From the NCBI GenBank assembly GCA_020073085.1, contig JAIQFV010000013.1:1-64000 (forward strand): 64,000 bases of DNA, in the 5' to 3' direction. Below are positions 61,748 through 64,000 of the stretch, one piece after another. Made by a program: the position numbers and the translations under genes. The notes under the pieces are model-generated. The model was given only the letters and a program-made list of their open reading frames with translations. It made no database searches and was not told where the DNA came from. Positions within the stretch are counted from its first letter, which is position 1. Every line of letters starts with the position of its first letter. The stretch comes from Terriglobia bacterium (GTDB lineage: Bacteria > Acidobacteriota > Terriglobia > JAIQFV01).

Positions 61748-62017
61748 GGGCGCACAGCCGTGCGCCCCCGGACTGGATTAGGTAGAAGATTGTCCGGCGC
61801 CACGTTCTGTGCGATGAGCCGATCGTTGAAAACAACCCTAAGGGGAATGAGTCGTGGCTAGCGCTAGCTAGCGGGGCGCACGGTCCGCCGCGGCGGACGC
61901 CCCTACAGTGGAATGGCGTGACGGTCGAGCATTGCGCTCACGGTCCGCCATGGCGGACACCCCCATGGTGGAGGGGCATGGCAGTCGGGTAGTGGGCGCA
62001 CGGCTGTGCGCCCCTAC
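61743..62017. repeat. REP elements downstream of the RAYT gene
   Basis: Four palindromes: short type GGGGCGCACAGCCGTGCGCCCC (61746-61767, beginning in the terminal TAG codon of the RAYT gene); long type GGGGCGCACGGTCCGCCGCG and mate (61873-61902); a degenerate long type around 61935-61962; short type at 61994-62017. The last three are separated by related ~37-base linkers, so they form a second small tandem array. The remaining sequence 61768-62101 has no gene; GCTAGCGCTAGC (61857-61868) is an extra palindrome. Confidence 0.82.
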
Positions 62018-62101
62018 AGCCCTCTTGAGACGGCGCTGAAAAAACGTTATCCTTAAACCTGCCGATCACAATTCCTTTCCCGACTGAAGAAAGATTGCTC
62101 T

Positions 62102-62944
62102 GTGACCCTTCAGACGCAACGAGAAAAAGCGGACTCTTTTCGCCGGCTTCATCAGGGCGGACCGATCCTGGTGCTCCCGAATGTGTGGGATGTGGCGAGC
62201 GCGCGCATCGTTGAGCAGGCCGGCGCGCGGTCAATCGCTACCAGCAGCGCCGGAATCGCCTTCGCCCTGGGACATCCGGATGGACAGTACATCCGTTGCG
62301 CCGAGATGGTGGAAGCGGTGGGCCGCATCGCCCGGGCGGTCGACTTGCCGGTGACGGGAGACTTTGAGGCGGGATACGGGAGGACGATCGAAGCCATCGT
62401 TGAAAATGTCAGGGCTGTGATCGGGGCCGGGGCGGCGGGGATCAACTTTGAAGACGGGAAGGGAGAAACCATCCCCGAACTGGAAGATGTCAACCTCCAG
62501 ACGGACAAGATCAAAGCGATACGCCAGTTGGCCGCGTCTATGGGCGTACCCATTGTAATCAATGCCCGCACGGATGTTTTCCTGGCGGGAATTGGGGATC
62601 CGTCGGGCCGGTTCGATCACGCGGTCCGCCGGGCGAACGCGTACCGGAAGGCGGGTGCCGACTGCCTTTTTGTGCCGGGAGTGGTGGATGCCGATACCAT
62701 CGCCCGTCTCGTCAAATTAATTGATGGGCCGCTGAATATCCTGGCGGGCCCGGGTTGCCCTGCAATCCCAAAACTGCAGGAGATGGGTGTCGCCCGCGTG
62801 AGTGTCGGCTCTAAGCCGATGTGCGCGACGATGGGACTGGTCCAGCAAATCGCCCGCGAACTTCTGGAGAAGGGAACTTATACCTCCCTGGAAAGCCCTG
62901 TTAATTACGCTTTCATGAACCAGCTTTTTGTGAAGCCTCATTAG
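62102..62944 (+). CDS. Isocitrate lyase / PEP mutase family protein
   Basis: 280 residues of the (beta/alpha)8 ICL/PEPM superfamily: NVWDVASARIVEQAGARSIA, the metal region GDFEAGYG, INFEDGKGE and VINARTDVFL. It lacks the long insertions of true isocitrate lyase. Members of this subgroup include phosphonate enzymes, oxaloacetate decarboxylase and methylisocitrate lyase; the reaction here is not fixed. The start is GTG at 62102 with a weak ribosome site; no upstream ATG fits. Confidence 0.88.
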   Translation: MTLQTQREKADSFRRLHQGGPILVLPNVWDVASARIVEQAGARSIATSSAGIAFALGHPDGQYIRCAEMVEAVGRIARAVDLPVTGDFEAGYGRTIEAIVENVRAVIGAGAAGINFEDGKGETIPELEDVNLQTDKIKAIRQLAASMGVPIVINARTDVFLAGIGDPSGRFDHAVRRANAYRKAGADCLFVPGVVDADTIARLVKLIDGPLNILAGPGCPAIPKLQEMGVARVSVGSKPMCATMGLVQQIARELLEKGTYTSLESPVNYAFMNQLFVKPH

Positions 62945-63064
62945 AGGCGTGCCTATCGACCCTGGATGGGTGCAAATTCGAAATGCAGTTCGGAGTTTTT
63001 GGCTCGGCGTTCATTCGCGTTCGTCTGTGTCCAATCGAACCTCAAGAATCCCTATAGAGTCATC

Positions 63065-63394
63065 ATGGAATCGGAATCCAAGATCAATGATTTCCTTGAG
63101 CTGGCAGAACTCACGCCCGAGGATGAACTGGTGCACTATGGTCTGGCGCAGGAGTACATGAAGGTCGGACAATTCCAGAAAGCAGTTGCTTCCCTCAGGC
63201 GCGTGATTGAACTCAAACCCGACTATGCCGCCGCCTACCGGGAGCTGGGAAAGGCCCTGGAAAGGGGTGGAAATCCCGAGGAGGCGAAGGACTCTTTCTT
63301 CGAGGGGCGTCGGCTGGCTGAACACCACGGTGATGGACAAACAGTCAAAGAGATCGATGTGTTCTTGAAAAGGCTGGAAAAGAAAAAGGATTAA
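63065..63394 (+). CDS. Small TPR protein
   Basis: 109 residues with two or three TPR motifs (VHYGLAQEYMKVGQFQKAVASL, YAAAYRELGKALERGGNPEEA). ATG 63065 is chosen because the upstream frame is not protein-like. Such small cytoplasmic TPR proteins are adaptor-like; the partner is unknown. It stands 120 bases after the preceding gene. Confidence 0.82.
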   Translation: MESESKINDFLELAELTPEDELVHYGLAQEYMKVGQFQKAVASLRRVIELKPDYAAAYRELGKALERGGNPEEAKDSFFEGRRLAEHHGDGQTVKEIDVFLKRLEKKKD

Positions 63395-63500
63395 GCACCC
63401 CGCCCGGTTCTGATCCGCGTCGGAGCAGGGTTCGTCTGTGATGATCTTCTCCCGGAACAGGAGATTGGATCTCGGACAGCAATTTCGAATGGAGGTTTCT

Positions 63501-64000
63501 GTGAGTGGACAATCAGAGGGCACCTACAATTTCTTGCTCGAGACCTACGAAACGGAGCTGCTGAAGATTCTTGGAATCTGGTCGTCTTTTCCTGAATCCA
63601 CCATGGATTTTCGGCCCCACCCCAAGTCGCGCACTGTCCTGGAACAAATGGAACATCAGGTTCAATCGGAGGGGCGCTGGATGAAAAACATGCTCGGGCT
63701 CGACACGGGCGACCCCAATCCGGCCCGGAGGAGCAAGACGGGCTTCATCGAGAAATACCATGCCGATGCCGGACGGCGGTTGGAGATGATGAAGGAGAAG
63801 TCAGACGCGTGGTGGCAGGGGATGACCACCTTCTTTGACGTGCCCCGGTCGCGGGCGTGGGTACTCACTCGAAGAATCACCCATTCCACCCACCATCGGG
63901 GGCAATTGGTGGTGTACCTTCGCCTGCTCAATATACTGGTGCCGTCAGTGTATGGACCGACAGCGGACACGGCGGATAAGGTAATCTATAGTTTTGCAGG
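63501..64000 (+). CDS. DinB family protein, cut by the window end
   Basis: An open frame starts at GTG 63501, with ATGGAGGTTTCT directly upstream, and runs without stop to the window end (166 codons). It has the DinB four-helix layout with a first His in EQMEHQ and the terminal metal site THSTHHRGQL. DinB/YfiT-like proteins include metal-dependent thiol transferases, but the function of this member is unknown. Antisense frames at 63513-63761 and 63662-63970 are shadows of this gene. Confidence 0.85.
   Translation, partial: MSGQSEGTYNFLLETYETELLKILGIWSSFPESTMDFRPHPKSRTVLEQMEHQVQSEGRWMKNMLGLDTGDPNPARRSKTGFIEKYHADAGRRLEMMKEKSDAWWQGMTTFFDVPRSRAWVLTRRITHSTHHRGQLVVYLRLLNILVPSVYGPTADTADKVIYSFA

Overview
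The window looks like a chromosomal piece of a GC-rich, Gram-negative bacterium, most likely an Acidobacteriota member. This is inferred from the set of families, not from a marker gene. The set includes a large Oar-like TonB receptor with an N-terminal carboxypeptidase-regulatory domain, abundant FHA, PEGA and Ser/Thr-kinase proteins, a Tad pilus locus, a small microcompartment locus, and spacers built of 7-bp repeats or REP palindromes. No phage, plasmid or CRISPR signature was found.

Layout. 1-500: degenerate ~98-bp direct repeats and a strong terminator for the TonB receptor (501-4253, minus). 4254-7661: repeat-rich spacer, then an ABC ATPase and its ABC-2 permease (plus), separated by a spacer of 7-bp repeats arranged as an inverted repeat. 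7682-45849: an unbroken 38-kb minus-strand run. In transcription order it holds rex, ACT-malic enzyme, a microcompartment locus (class II aldolase with a probable encapsulation tail, one BMC-H, three BMC-P), ruvA, four tandem paralogous polytopic membrane proteins (probable GT-C type), and a Tad locus. The Tad locus has three Flp-like pilins, TadG/TadE-like proteins, CpaB, secretin, a TadZ-TadA fusion ATPase, TadB, a fourth Flp-like protein and TadC. It is followed by DUF192, three membrane FHA proteins, a GspE/MshE-like ATPase, a TPR protein, a Ser/Thr kinase, a TPR/beta-propeller protein and a PEGA-PDZ protein. 45936-49095 (plus): adenosine deaminase family, a fluoride-riboswitch unit (promoter, aptamer, fluC/crcB, DUF190), tRNA-Ser(GCT) and a CPBP protease. 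49214-52445 (minus): hemerythrin-domain protein and glycogen debranching enzyme. 53055-57622 (plus): four type IV/II minor-pilin-like genes. 58140-64000 (plus): beta-propeller/phosphoesterase, a REP array around a RAYT transposase gene carrying an in-frame amber codon, a PEP mutase-family protein, a TPR protein and a DinB protein cut by the window end.

How the genes may work together. The tight minus-strand packing suggests one surface-organelle programme. The Tad machine and its pilins would be modified by the four membrane glycosyltransferase-like proteins and controlled by kinase-to-FHA phosphorelay, with a second GspE-type motor and a separate T4P minor-pilin set nearby. The microcompartment, malic enzyme and Rex form a second, redox-linked metabolic module, and Rex-like operator sequences can be seen in front of both rex and the malic enzyme gene. 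No prepilin peptidase gene and no aldehyde dehydrogenase gene was seen in the window, so both systems need parts encoded elsewhere.
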